Assembly: GCA_034096865.1 (NCBI GenBank)
Contig: JAWQFJ010001204.1
Coordinates: forward strand, 1 to 57,055
Reading direction: 5' to 3'
Length of the DNA stretch: 57,055 nucleotides
Source of the DNA: Theodoxus fluviatilis
Lineage: Eukaryota; Mollusca; Gastropoda; Cycloneritida; Neritidae
Below the pieces are notes generated by a model. It did not search any database, had not been told where the DNA came from, and saw nothing but the letters and a program-made list of their open reading frames with translations. Positions 1 to 12,498 of this stretch are shown here, piece after piece (the stretch's first letter is position 1; each line of letters starts with the position of its first letter). A program made the translations under genes and the position numbers.

Positions 1-275
1 GGGGTTCTGGGGTTTCCGGACACCCCCCACCCCCACCCCCCCAACAGAAAAAAAGTTTTACTTTGAGTGTCAAGTTTGGGGGTTTCTTCAGTAACAAAAT
101 CTGCTGCCTGAAACTGCCAATGATCATCATCAGAATGCACCAGATTGCACCATTTTGCATCCTGGTTTCAAAATTGTCCGGGGGAGCATATGCCCCCGGA
201 CCCCCCCCCCCCCCCCTCCTAAAAAAAGTTTGGAACACCTCCACCCACCCCCCAAGTGAACTGATCCGCCCCTGA
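1..275. repeat. Terminal part of a hAT-like or similar interspersed repeat
   Basis: C-rich and G-rich low-complexity segments surround a unique core. The segment ends near 258-270 with GATCCGCCCCTG, the reverse complement of CAGGGGCGGATC, a terminus seen in hAT-type MITEs. Around 180-200 a short palindrome (GGGGGAGCATATGCCCCC) is visible. The left end is outside the window, so no target-site duplication can be checked. The family assignment is inference from the terminus only. No credible coding potential was seen. Confidence 0.35.
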
Positions 276-619
276 ACCCTGGTAGCAATTATTCCAGTTT
301 ACTCTCTGCACTGGGTCATTTAACAAGCAGGTTTTTTCCCCTGCCTGCGCGGTTTAGCCCCCGCAGTGGTACGTAGGGCAGCGTCACAGGTCGTGGGCAC
401 AAGACAGTTCGACACAAACGTTCGAGGGGGAAAGCACCACGAGTATATGCAAAGTATTTCAAAGTCAGCCGATTATTGCATGTTACTCACAAGCTGTTGT
501 TCCTCACTGGAAGTAGTGTGCACAGTATACACATGGACACCAAGTGTAGCCTCCGAAGGAAAACAACGATCAGCTGCGGAGCTTCAGCGTAGTACGTCGA
601 TCGATCCTGCCTCGGCGGC
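276..619. other. Non-coding stretch, nothing recognised
   Basis: Mixed-composition DNA between the first repeat and a GA microsatellite. Open frames here run into simple repeats and show no recognisable domain. Confidence 0.4.
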
Positions 620-761
620 GTCACATCAGCTCAGAGAGAGAGAGAGAGAGACAGAGAGAGAGAGACAGACAGAGAGAGAGAGAGACAGAGAGAGAGACAG
701 AGAGACATAGAGAGAGATAGAGATAGAGAGAGAAAGATAGAGAGATAGAGAGAGAGAGAGG

Positions 762-805
<44 letters not shown>

Positions 806-842
806 GAGATAGAGAGATAGAGAGAGATAGAGAGAGAGGGAT

Positions 843-884
<42 letters not shown>
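620..884. repeat. (GA)n microsatellite with GATA/GACA interruptions
   Basis: About 265 bases of GA dinucleotides interrupted by GACA and GATA units. Translated frames give only Arg-Glu or Ser-Leu runs. The array directly abuts a retroposon 3' tail at 885, suggesting the tail seeded it. Confidence 0.9.
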
Positions 885-888
<4 letters not shown>

Positions 889-984
889 CGAACGAACGAA
901 CGAGTTTATTTGCTCAGGCCACCGGCCCATCACAACATTACAAATATAAAACTTCGGTTGACGCAATTTTCACAGCCTCGTGTC
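885..984 (-). repeat. 3' tail of a minus-strand retroposon
   Basis: On the minus strand this reads as a unique segment, then AAATAAACTC, then about five (GTTC)-type tetranucleotide units, then a (TC)n tract. That is the layout of a non-LTR element 3' end with a microsatellite tail. The parent element is not identifiable from 100 bases. Confidence 0.4.
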
Positions 985-1223
985 TCCACCAGAATCGATT
1001 TAAAGCTCAATCTTCAACAGTGTCTACTTGTTCAGCCTGTTATAAAGTTGAAGAAACAGAAGAACACTTCCTGCTAGAATGTCCAGTTTATGCTGATCTG
1101 CGACAAATGTACATATATGATGTGATTGAACCCCACGAAACTGTCAATATTAAGTACCTGCTGTCTATTCAAGATATAAAAATGATAAAATCAATAACAC
1201 GGTACCTGCACCATGCAATTCAA

Positions 1224-1230
<7 letters not shown>
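985..1230 (+). pseudogene. LINE reverse-transcriptase C-terminal zinc-knuckle fragment
   Basis: The plus-strand frame contains CSACYKVEETEEHFLLECP followed by DLRQ. This is the C-x2-C...H-x4-C pattern of the zf-RVT-like domain found at the C-terminus of several non-LTR retrotransposon polyproteins. The frame is open from about 985 and then runs into a (GA)n tract at 1225, so only the last 80 or so residues remain. There is no reverse-transcriptase core upstream. It is opposite in orientation to the LINE at 1294-3284 and is a separate, 5'-truncated insertion. Family membership below non-LTR is not resolved. Confidence 0.6.
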
Positions 1231-1293
<63 letters not shown>

Positions 1294-1296
<3 letters not shown>

Positions 1297-3281
1297 ATTG
1301 ATTCTTTATTTATCAAGGATGAAATTTAGGCATTTCTGCCTTTCTTACAAATTGTCCTTGCTCATAAAGAAATGAAAACACTGATAATTAAGACACAAAA
1401 TACACAGTAGCTAATCCATGTACAACAGTTGGTAAGGTATATGAAGAATATGATCAACAATGACAAATATTTTAGTAGATGCCTTTGGCAACTGTCAGCT
1501 CAGTGAGTCTTGAAGATCAAGCAATACGTGTCATATGTACAGGCGACAGCAGTGATATCATCTGCATAGATAATCACGTATGGATGCTTTAAAAAACGTT
1601 ATGGAAGTATTGTTCCTTAGGTGCAATGGGAGTGTATTCCATATCATAACACCTGAATATGTAATACTGCCTTTGAAAATGTCTATTCTAGGTTGTGGTA
1701 GAATGAAAGTGTTGCGAGATAGTGAATGGCTTGTATGGGGACGAATGAAGAGATCAGTAAGATACTTCGGTGCTCGTGAATGAGCAATTTTGTGCATAAG
1801 GATGCATTTGTTGAGGACGAGGTGTTTTTGGAAGGGAAGTAAGCCAAGATTTTTTATCTTTTCATCCGTAGACAATGTTGAGTCGGAAATGATAAGCTTG
1901 GCAGCTCGTCTGTACAGTGATTTAATCTTGTTCAAGTGCACTGCCATAGAGCCATCCCATACAACAGATGCAAAATTAATATGGGAATTTATGTGTGCGT
2001 GAAAAAACATTATGCATGCATCGGTGGTGACAAAATGCCTCAGTTTAGAGAGCAGGAAAATGTTCTTAGCAATAGTTTTGCATAAGAAATTGACATGTTG
2101 TTCCCAAGTTAGTTGTTCATCAACAATTATGCCTAGCACTCTGTGTTCAGAAACTTGCTCAATGATTTCATTTTCTAGCATAAGGTTGATGGTTAGGGAT
2201 TGTCGTTGACGTTTTTGTCTTGTAGTTAGGATCATGCACTTGGTTTTGAGGGGTTTATGACCATTCTATTTGATGAACACCATTTTTGTAAATCATCAAG
2301 GGTAACGTTCAGGGTGCATTGGATGGAATTTATGCTTCTGTCGCTTACGCTGATAATGGTGTCATCTGCAAACATAGTGCATTTGATACTTTCATTTGAT
2401 ATACTCAATGGTAGATCATTGATATACAAGCTGAAGAGCAATGGACCTAAAATTGAGCCTTGTGGAACCCCTGACTTTACGAATCGTCTCGAGGAATACG
2501 ACCCGTTGACATAAACACATTGGCTTCTATGCGTCAAGTATGATCGGAAGAAGGAGACTGATGTTGGATTTTTCAAGTACATCGAGAGTTTATCAAGGAG
2601 AATTTCGTAGTCAACTAGGTCAAATGCCTTTTTCAGGTCCAAGAAAATGGTACCAGACAGTTCGCGGTTGTTTATGGCTGATAGCCAGTCATTCACCAGG
2701 AAGGATAAAGCAGTTTGGCAGGAGTGATGGGAGCGAAAGCCGGATTGCAATTGATATAATAAGTCAAATTGGTCAAGATACGAGAAAAGATGTTTGTGAA
2801 CGTGTCTTTCTAGTGGTTTGGAGATAAGAGGCAAAATTGAGATGGGACGGTAATCATCGGGTACTGAAGCAGTCTTAGATTTAGGCAATGGAATGACCTT
2901 GGCCTGCTGAAGACGAGACGGGAAGATACTGTTTCTTATACACAAGTTATAAATGTGTGTCAATGAAGGCAGTATGGCGGGGAGCGAAATTTTTAGTAAA
3001 TGAGAACTGATGCCATCAAGGTCCGTGGATCGTTTGCTTGAAAGTTGAAAGATGTATTGCATCACCTCATGTGAGGTGACAGTAGGAATATGGAATGCAG
3101 CATCATGAGGAAGTCTTTCATTACAGAAATCCTCAATACGTTGAACAATATCCCTTGATAGACCGGGAGTGTGTTTAGTCGATTTTGCATGGATTTTATC
3201 AGCTATTGTCGTGAAGTGTTCGTTGAATTGTTCAGCATTAATAGTTGGAGGTATGTTGCAGACTGTTTTGGAAGTTCGTAT

Positions 3282-3284
<3 letters not shown>
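1294..3284 (-). mobile_element. 5'-truncated non-LTR retrotransposon (LINE)
   Basis: This is a minus-strand element of about 2 kb. A reverse-transcriptase reading frame (3284 to 1558) is followed by about 260 bases of 3' untranslated sequence. The 3' end reads AATAAA, GAATCAATCAATC and then (TC)n at 1225-1293. No endonuclease domain is present upstream, where the element meets a (GA)n tract at 3285-3358. 5' truncation is the usual outcome of target-primed reverse transcription. The RT resembles the Jockey/CR1/Rex1 group, but the clade is not settled without a tree. Confidence 0.8.
1558..3284 (-). pseudogene. LINE reverse transcriptase, frameshifted
   Basis: The minus-strand frame from about 3284 to 2232 carries clear RT blocks. 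These are a YRPIS block, the first catalytic aspartate block FLDLKKAFD, SGVPQGSILGPLLF, and the catalytic MFADDT box. The frame then stops at 2232-2234, and the protein continues in another frame from 2235 to 1558 with the thumb-like region (VLGIIVDEQLTWEQHV...). The break sits in a short A-run near 2245, consistent with loss of one base. The RT-coding part starts only after a simple-repeat translation, so everything upstream of 3284 in the same frame is not protein. RT of this type copies element RNA at a nicked target. This copy is presumably dead: it lacks an endonuclease and is frameshifted. Confidence 0.85.
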
Positions 3285-4076
<792 letters not shown>

Positions 4077-4084
4077 ACAAAACT

Positions 4085-4550
4085 CTTATTATACATATAA
4101 GTATTGCCGGTATTTTTGGTTGTATAGGTGATCATAAAAGTTAATCATTAGCTGAGATGGAGAAGCTTAATTGTCAGCACGGACCATGCATTCGCAGTGA
4201 TTAATTGCATGTAACTTAATTGTCGATAACCACATACATTTTCTTTCCCCGCGGCGTGGATGATCGATGGATGGGTGGATGGATGGATGGAGTTTTACAG
4301 CTAGCCTATTAGCCTTTTCAGGCTATGTAAGGCTATGACCACGAAAATCACCAGAACGGGCTAGAGTGAGCGCAAATCAAGTCACGATGATCCCCTGTAT
4401 TTACCTCGCACGTTGGGAGACGCGCGCTGGGTGGGATCGACTATTCTTACCCCCCAATCCAGAGGAGGATTTTCGTGTTGTAAAATCTGATCGCAGAATG
4501 AGATAGAAATACTCGTCAAGGCGGTTCTAGCAGGATCTCGAAAAAGTAGG
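4085..4550. repeat. Interspersed repeat with GGAT tail (family B, copy 1)
   Basis: From about 4262, a (GGAT)n run leads into GTTTTACAG, a segment like AGCCT..AGGCTATGTAAGG, and ATGACC.CGAAAATC. The same core recurs at about 44300-44470 and 54822-54990, there also led by a microsatellite (GAT)n at 54748. Three diverged copies in one window indicate a dispersed short element. No coding capacity is seen. The first 170 bases (4085-4261) show nothing recognisable. Confidence 0.6.
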
Positions 4551-4692
4551 GGGGTGGGGGGTGGGGTGGGGGGCAGGATGTTTGTAGTAAAGGCCGGAAA
4601 GTGCAGTCATCAACACACTGCACAAACACAACCCACAGGTTGTGGCAAGTCCGCGCCACGAGCTGCTGCTAACTTGCTTCTAAATCAGACAG

Positions 4693-4809
4693 CCAATCGG
4701 GTTTCGCGAACGTCAGAGCGACCTTTCACCTCACGTGGAGTTGTCCGTGTTTCGATCTTTTGCACGTGCCATCACCGTATGTCACGTTGGCCGCTCCTTC
4801 GCGGTGAGT
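4693..4809 (+). promoter_or_regulatory. Candidate promoter with CCAAT box and clustered E-boxes
   Basis: This CpG-containing stretch has CCAAT at 4693-4697, perfect E-boxes CACGTG at 4732-4737 and 4763-4768, and an E'-like CACGTT at 4783-4788. A strong splice donor GTGAGT lies at 4804. The layout fits a promoter and short non-coding first exon. The next plus-strand gene is the CIPC-like gene, whose coding exons begin 7.7 kb downstream. CLOCK-BMAL1 bind CACGTG, so the cluster would fit feedback control. The link to CIPC is inference; no transcript evidence is available here. Confidence 0.4.
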
Positions 4810-6060
4810 TGTTTGCTTATTCCGAATTTGTCATCCTCTGGGAAGCAACAGAGCTATTTTCTGGACGCCGAAAGAGGTTTGCTTGTTTGTTTTAGCATTT
4901 GAGTGTTCTTGGACTTGTTCTTTGTTCGTCCCTTCTGCCTGGTCGGTGTCAAAATTTGCTTGAGGATCGGGCTGTCTTCTTCCAGAAGTTGTGAATACAC
5001 TAGCTCTTCGATCGGCTCGGCGAACGAGATCGGGACGTGCTTGGTCGGATGCTTTGATAGATTTAGACGACGGTGTTTCCCCAGTGTCTGCTTCGATTGA
5101 TTGATGCTGAGCTAGAATTTGTTGTACTATCCTGTACTCATCCTGATAGTCGAATATATACTATTATAGCCATCATCACTACTTCCTCGGTCAGATGTCC
5201 TGTATCAATAAGAATGCACGTTAGCATGCTTGTGTTACTTACTTGCGATGTATCGTCTGGATTCAGTCATTCTTAGAGACACTCTCAGCAGTGTTACGTG
5301 TATAAACTGTGATACCTGTCTCATCTTTACTATATGCGTTAATCCCCAAAGCAGTAGTGCTAACATTACGGTTGGCCCACTAACACCAATTCTGGGATTT
5401 AATCATACATCTCTCCGCTACGTTCTCGCAGTCAAAACTGTCGTATGATAATCAAGCATAAAAACATGCAGTCGCGATCCATGTCCAAAGCACTTACTGC
5501 ACTTCAAATAGTCATCTAGGTAGGCCTATGTCTATTGTAACTGTTGTGACGCAAATGCTTAGTAAAGCCCCTAATCGTGACTTTATGATCTTTATATATA
5601 TCTCCTCCAATTTTCCTGGTCCGCACAATCGGTTAACAGTTAATGGGACCAGGCAGTCACTATGAACAGAATCAATTCTGAAAATTGAATTGGTTTTCAT
5701 TATTATTATGGTTTAAACAGTAAATGGCGGTTAATACATTGCATTCAGGCAGTAGTGATGCTATGTTTATCCATGTTAACCCAAATATTACCGGAGTATT
5801 TTTGTATACATGTATGTTTCCACTATGTAAATCACCTTTCATTCTTGCCATCAAATTTGTACTTTGGTTGTTTTGATAGACCCATATGTGTATAAGAAAC
5901 TGGAAAATATTGTGTGATAGCTACAAGCCCTGTTAAGATGTCCTGTAAATTTTCGTAATCTGGGAGAAATTATTGCATTTTTAGTTATGTGTTCAAATGC
6001 ACCAAAAACCTCATGTTTTGCTGATCAGCTGATTGCAGTATGCACCAGAATCTGGTACCC
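4810..6060. other. Non-coding DNA, nothing recognised
   Basis: Unique-looking, AT-moderate sequence without open frames of convincing composition. If the upstream donor at 4804 is used, this is intron. Confidence 0.4.
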
Positions 6061-6074
6061 TTGAGCTTTCTGCA

Positions 6075-6076
<2 letters not shown>

Positions 6077-6109
<33 letters not shown>

Positions 6110-6761
6110 TGCATGTGTATGTGTATTTGTGTGTATGCATGTGTGCATGTGTGTGTGTGCTCATATATATATGTGTGTCCTTGTGTGTGTGTGTGTGTCC
6201 TTGTGTGTGTGTGTGTGTGCTCATGCACGTATGTGTGTCCGTGTGAGTGTGTCCATGCGTGTGTGTGTCCATGTGCGTGTGTGTCCATGTGTGTGTGTGT
6301 GTGCACACAGTGTGTGTGTGTGCGCATGTGTGTGCTCATGCACGTATGCATGTCGCCTTGTGTGTGTGTGTATGTGTGTATGTGTGTGTGTGTCCATGTG
6401 TGTGTGTGTGTGTCCATGTGTGTGTGTCCATTTGTGTGTGTGCACGTGTGTATTTGTATGTATGTATATGTGCATGCATTTTTGTGTGCATATGTGTATG
6501 TCAGTGTGTGTGATTGTATGTATGTGTATGTATGTGTGTGTGCATGTGTGTTTATGCAAGTGTATTTGTGAGCATGTGTGAGCACGTGTGAGCATGTGTG
6601 TGTCCATTTGTGTGTCCATGTGTGTGTGTGTGTGTTAGCATGTGTGTGTGTGCTTGCATGCGTGCATGCATTTGTATGTGGGAGTACTTGTGTGTGTGTA
6701 TCCATATGTGTGTGTGTGTGTGTGTGTATGTGTGTGTTAGCATGTGTGTGAGTGAGCATGT

Positions 6762-6797
<36 letters not shown>

Positions 6798-7090
6798 GCA
6801 TGTGTGTGAGTGAGCATGTCAGTTTGTGTGTGTGTGCATGTTTTTTTACATGCATTTTGTACAAAATGTACATAAGCATGTATGTGGGCATGGATGTAAT
6901 GGTGTGTGTGTGTGTGTGTGTGTGTGTTCTATACATGTGCTTGAATGGGTTTTCAAGTATGTATGCATGGCTGTGTTCATGTGTATGTTAATGTGCATGG
7001 CTGCATACATGCTTGTCTGCATGTGGCTTGTGTGTGTGTATGTGCATGACATGCATACATGCATGCATGTGTGTGTATGTGTGTTGGTTT
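6077..7090. repeat. TG-rich imperfect satellite
   Basis: About 1 kb of (TG)n with recurring GTGTCCATG, GTGAGCATG and GTGCATG variants, ending gradually near 7090. All frames here give Cys-Val or His-Thr repeats. One sub-motif (TGTGTGAGTGAGCATGTCAG) is tandemly duplicated near 6743 and 6803. Confidence 0.9.
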
Positions 7091-7515
7091 TGTCTGTGAA
7101 TTTTTCATGTAAATGTATATTACTATCTTTGATGTGAATACATAAAATTTGCATTTTCTGTGACAAACTATAATTCCCCCTTCCCACCCTCCGTTTTTTT
7201 CCAGTGTTTCAAGATCCTTCTGGAATACACCTGCCTTGGAGTTGTAAAAACACCTGTGATGAACTGTTGAAGGAAAAAGATGGTGCCCCAGGTGTGTTCA
7301 TTCCCTGTTGAACTACTGCATCAATCTCGCTGCATTCAGAAAATATTTTACCACCAGCAAACTTAACCCTCAACTAGAAAGGTAAGGGTGATTTTATCTT
7401 TGTAAAGTTGTTCTCTCTCTACACACCCCCCCCCCAATTTACATAAAGAAAGGACACATATCTGTTGATCTTTTCTATGGAGGAATCTAATCAAGCAACA
7501 AAGAAAAGGGAAGTG

Positions 7516-7585
<70 letters not shown>

Positions 7586-8239
7586 ACAACTATTACAGGT
7601 ATCAGATTACTTTTAGTTGTGGAGGAGGAAATATACTGGAGGAAAAGAGTGACTGCAACTGGAGGAGACCATCACAAATATAAATGTAGAATAGGGCTCT
7701 CCAGATACATGATCCTTTTAGAACTGATCATGCAACTGAAATGACATGTTGTTTCTCCTGTCCTACATCACGTCTGCTTTTCTTCAAAATGCTGTGTGAA
7801 AGACGTAGTGTGTAGGCTCCACAAACTTAGCTTCTGTTAAAAAAAGTAATGGTCATAATTTTCTCTCATGTCTTTGAATTCTAAGATGGAATAAATCCAT
7901 TTAAAAGAAGTGGTCGATGCAGTGTTTCTGTAATATCTGACTTCACAGGAATGTTGCATATGACCACAAGGGGGAACTGCATGGTAGATGACACCTGCCT
8001 GGATACTGCATAATGGATTTATGTTGAGGGAGCAATTCACTTGATCAAGTGATGCAGTCACAGCTAGTATTACTGTTGTGATAAAAAAAGAAAGTTGTGT
8101 CATTGTTGGTGGCATGGGGTACAAAAATAATCTTAGGATGAGATGGATCAGAATTACAATGAATATTACAACTTTGGGCTGGTGTTGAGTTTTGATCTGC
8201 TGTTACTGCATTATGTGCTATGATTTACCTTGTGGAGGG
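7091..8239. other. Non-coding, with (GA)n and a possible small exon
   Basis: A (GA)n tract occupies 7521-7582. At 7205-7291 an 87-base segment is bounded by a pyrimidine-rich acceptor (TTTTTTCCAG) and a GT donor, and could be a 5' untranslated exon of the downstream CIPC-like gene. It has no coding frame compatible with that gene, so this is weak. The remainder shows nothing recognisable. Confidence 0.25.
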
Positions 8240-10040
8240 CAAGCTGGCTTTGTAAGGACAATAGCTTTTTCCACACCCAGCTTGATGTCCCACTAGCATA
8301 GCTTCTTGCTTGCAGGACAGACTGCAATGTCAGGTTGACCTAATATGCATACAAGCTGGCTGGCTGAAGCCACTGTGGCCTGTGCTACTGGTGAATCAGG
8401 CTTGCTCTACACATACTCCAACTCATGCCTGCTAGCTCAGCTGGCAAGCATGCTCTGTTTGATAGTGTGTCCCCCAACTAGTGCAGCCTATCTGCAGATG
8501 GGTCATCCAAGTGCATGGAGGTTGCCTTGGGTTGCTTTTTCAGGCTGTCTGGGTTAGAGGTTTTAGAAACATGGCCAAGGCAGACTCTTTGTCAATGTCA
8601 GCCCTTGTCAGCAGGCAGGGACAAATATTGATTTGTGAGAGCCCTGTTCTGGCTCCTCCTCCTTGTTTGAGCTGGCCCTGGAAACCCTTCAAGGTCTGGG
8701 CTGCTATTTCTAGGGCCCTGGTGGAGTGAGGTGGTCACTCAAGGGATTTTGGTTGTGGTGGTGCAGATGTGGTGGGTGCCTCTCCCAGTCAGACACCTTT
8801 CCCAGGATCTTTTGTCTAGGAGGCATTAAGAGGGACACCTTCTGATGCTCCTGCTGGTAGTTGCTGCACTGGGAAATCTGGTTTTCTGAATCTAAGGCCT
8901 GAAGACTGTGGCATAGAGTTTGAGGCCATTCATTAGGAGTCTGTCTGGGAATGTCAGTCTGGGCTGCCAGGCAAAGGTACTGAGAGGAAGGGGATCTTAT
9001 TAGTCTTGAGGAGTGGCATGATTCCTCTGGGCTCTAGCTTTAAGGCTTGAATTTGTTGAGGGACATGGTCGTTAGTCATTTTCCCTATGGATAGAACTGT
9101 AAATATTTTTCTGGAAGTTGGAGTGTGAAGGGTCTCGTGAATACATCTCGACCTCCAGACATTTGTGATTTTGGCCAACAGTTTGGCAAAGTGGAGTATT
9201 TCCCTAGTGTCTGACAGTTGTCCTCTTGGCAGAGTTCTTCTCAGAGTTGACTCCTCAGAGGTGTCTTAGATCTTGGGGGCTTCTGTTTTAGAAATGTCAT
9301 CCACAAGTCATTTGGAAAGACATATTTGATCCCTTGCCTCCTTCGTGTGCAGTGTCAGGATTTTCCATCCACATTTTGTAGGAAGCATTCTGCTCCAGTC
9401 AAGAAATTTTCTCCCAATTCATTGAACACTCGTGAATATGAAAGTTTAATGGAAAATTAACTTTGGAGTTGTCACCTCTCATTAATAATAGCTGGTATGC
9501 TCAGGTGATACTTGTAGTTGCTTATCCATTTTCTGATGAGACTGATACAGTTGGAACAGTACATGTAGCAATGTCATTTTCCAAAAGAGGGTTACTAAAG
9601 TGGGAATATATCAATGTCTGAGTGTTGCTGGCACATTGACATTCTCATTGGACTATGTAGCATCAGTCTCTGTGGATGAACGTTTCTGAAGTGGACAGGC
9701 ACAGTATTTTTACTGATTTCATATTCAGGTTGGAACACTGGTATCAGTAATTGCACAGTGAGGATAGTCCAGTCAACTCACATCTGTATAGTCAGCACCA
9801 CCATCAGTGTTCCTATAGGGAAGGCAGTCTGTGAGTGGAGGAGGCAGGATGGAGGGTTCAGGGCATCGGTGCTGGGTGCTGGGAGTCAGGCTGCTGTGGC
9901 TAGGACACCAGGGCTTGGGGGCATGGGGGGGGACAGTGCCAGTGCTCATGGGGCCTGAGATGGCCACCAGATTACCCAGGAGTATGCGTGTCCGATTCTG
10001 GATTACAGCTGGTCAGCTCTCCAGCTCTTCCATGGGTAGG
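8240..10040 (-). other. CpG-depleted, decayed coding-like block, unidentified
   Basis: Compared with the flanks, this block is GC-richer yet almost free of CpG and rich in TG/CA, the signature of an old, heavily methylated sequence. On the minus strand several short frames have protein-like composition (for example 9178-8954, ALKLEPRGIMPLLKTNKIPF; and Pro/Ser-rich 9967-9773), broken by stops. It is probably a decayed transposon or retrogene. I could not assign a family. Confidence 0.3.
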
Positions 10041-12123
10041 TGGCTGCATCTTTCAGTACTATGGAGTCTTTAATTAATGTCTTAAGTGTTTTATTTTTGT
10101 CACATGAATTCATTTTGTTTGAAGATGGGTCTCTGTAAGTCATGGCAGACACTCCTCCAGTTGAGCAGTGCTGTCACACTCATGCATGCATAATTTACCT
10201 TGCATCTTGTGTGACTATTTGAATGGAGGATGAGAAGAGTTGTAAAGGGGCTTGAATGTACATCTACTGAATCCTGCTGACCCTGGTGGTTGACAAGGGT
10301 AAAATTGAATAGGTTAGACAATGAAGAATGTTTTAATTAATTGTGATGAGAAAGGATAACATTTTCCCCTGAGGTGATTGCATACTGTATGAGCTAATGT
10401 GTGCATAAAAGTCTTTTCACTTCTCGCACCAGAAAAGTGTTAAAAAGACTCAGGGCCAATGTGCTAGGAATTCATTTTACTATTTTTGTCTACTATGTCC
10501 ATCAAATTGAGAAACTAAGAGATCTATATATAACATTTAGATTGGTTTGGTTTCCTCATTACTGCTCTTTTGTAGTACTCGCTCTCAGATTTCGTGACAA
10601 ATAATGGTTAATATTCAGGGTGAGTTCTTGAAGTTACTGCTGGAAATTTTTGGGGCGCTATTTTTGGTGCATAAAAAATGTTGTGAGAGAGAAAAAATAT
10701 CATCCCGCATTGAGGAAATAAAAGTTTTTAATCAGGAAGTCAGCTATGGAATTGCAGTGACAGTTGTCAAAGATAACTGTTAACTTTGTAAATGCCTTGT
10801 TTCTTGTCATTGCTTGCAATTTGGTAAGCATATTTTTTAAGTTGCTTGAAAAAGGAAATCTTAGTGCACCCTTTTCACTTCCGTAATCATCACAATGATT
10901 TAGTGGGGGAGAAAAAAAACACATTTCCACTGTAGCAGATTATTTTTGCTTGGCCATTTGGAATGATGAAGGCTCAGATAATAATAATCTATCATGTTTG
11001 CTATACAAGGTTCTGATGGTAAAGATAGGGTGAGCTGTGTTGGGTGGCTGTTTAAACTATGGCAAATTGAGTCCAAATGATACACATTTGATGGGCTTTC
11101 ATCAGCCCATAGCAGGATATTACTTGGTCTTCAGATGATGAGAGAGAAGCAGTTCTGTATGTGAAGGTTTATTTGTTGCCATCTGCTGAGTGTAGAGTAT
11201 TCTGGTGGTTTTTTTTTTTGTTCTTTCATAGGAGAGTTTAGTGGTTTTTGACCAGGTTCAATGCATTGATTTGTGGCTTGCACAAGTAATGGGTACATAG
11301 TACTTTCTACTGATGTAGGGTTTTAGAAGCAAACTGTTTTTCCAGCCATTCGGCAATTGTCACAACAAAGGATCATCTGATGACAGAGTGAATGGATCTG
11401 GCTATTCCCCCATGATCCTGAGTGAGAGTCAATGCTGTCTGTTTGATTTCCCCATGCTTTTATCTCTCAGATGCTGGATGGGTTATTTTTCCACATGAGA
11501 CTGATAAAAATGGTAGAGAGGGAGTAGATCAAGAGAGGGGATATATCTACAAACCCATTCACACCATATGCTCAGGGCCCTTTGTTTCTACTAGAAATTG
11601 CAAATGAGTGCCTTAGTGAAAAGCAACATGTGAGGCCATCGTGAAATGTGATTGGGAATACAGGACCTCTCGGCATCTGCCAGCACATGCAAGCAATGTG
11701 ACTGTTCACGTGCAGAGGAGCCTTTCAAGACTACCGCAGGAAAAATCAATACGCCATTCATGATCTCTCAGGTTGCAATTATGTGATGCTATATGGCTGC
11801 AGAACTCTGCTGGGTCTTAGCGCCAGCTTAGGGTTTGTGCCAATTCATTCGCTTCTATGCTGGGAAAGAGTAATCCTGTCCAAGATAGAGTTCTGGATAT
11901 TATTTTTTAAAATAATTTGAGCTGTGATAGGGGAACACCATTTAATGGCCTTTTTGTTCAGTCAGTCAGTCACTCCACTTTTCAGCCTCGGTATGCAGGG
12001 CCTCAGGCCTGCCTCATCCATGTGTTGCATGTCCAGATGATGACTTTTCTGAAGTTTTCATAGCTTTGTCTTTGTGTGTGTGCTGTATTTCTTACCAAGA
12101 AAACTTTGTGTGTGTGTGTGCGT

Positions 12124-12161
<38 letters not shown>

Positions 12162-12463
12162 AGCAAGTGGTCTGGAAGAAATAATGAAAAGTTTAGCTCT
12201 GACTGAAATTGTTTTTATTGAATGTTAGTGGGGAGAGACAACTTGCTATTTTAGGACACTGTGCAGTCAGTGTGAGCTTTGGGAGATGATGCAGTCTGAG
12301 GGAATATTTGAAGTTGCTTTTTGGGATTCTGCCGTACAAGCATGCAGACTTGTTGCTTGGAGTGCATGAAGTGTAAGGTGGCACTCTGTATTGCTTCCCT
12401 GTTTGTCACCAGCTCTTATGTTGAAATGGTTTTCCCTCACAGTTCTGTGTTTTTTTCCTGTAG
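10041..12463. other. Probable 5' intron of the CIPC-like gene
   Basis: AT-rich unique sequence with a (TG)n tract at about 12107-12163. It ends in a good acceptor (TTTTTTCCTGTAG at 12451-12463). No exon with recognisable coding content was found inside. Confidence 0.35.
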
Positions 12464-12498
12464 GACTTGTCAATCCACCCCTTCCACCTCATCTTGTG

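Noticed and set aside
6025..6936. 303-codon His/Thr-rich and matching Cys/Val-rich open frames
   Set aside because: Both strands of a TG-rich satellite; no composition or motif of a real protein.
7837..8124. 95-codon minus-strand frame with a signal-peptide-like hydrophobic start
   Set aside because: No splice-compatible neighbours, no recognised domain and isolated in non-coding DNA; likely chance.
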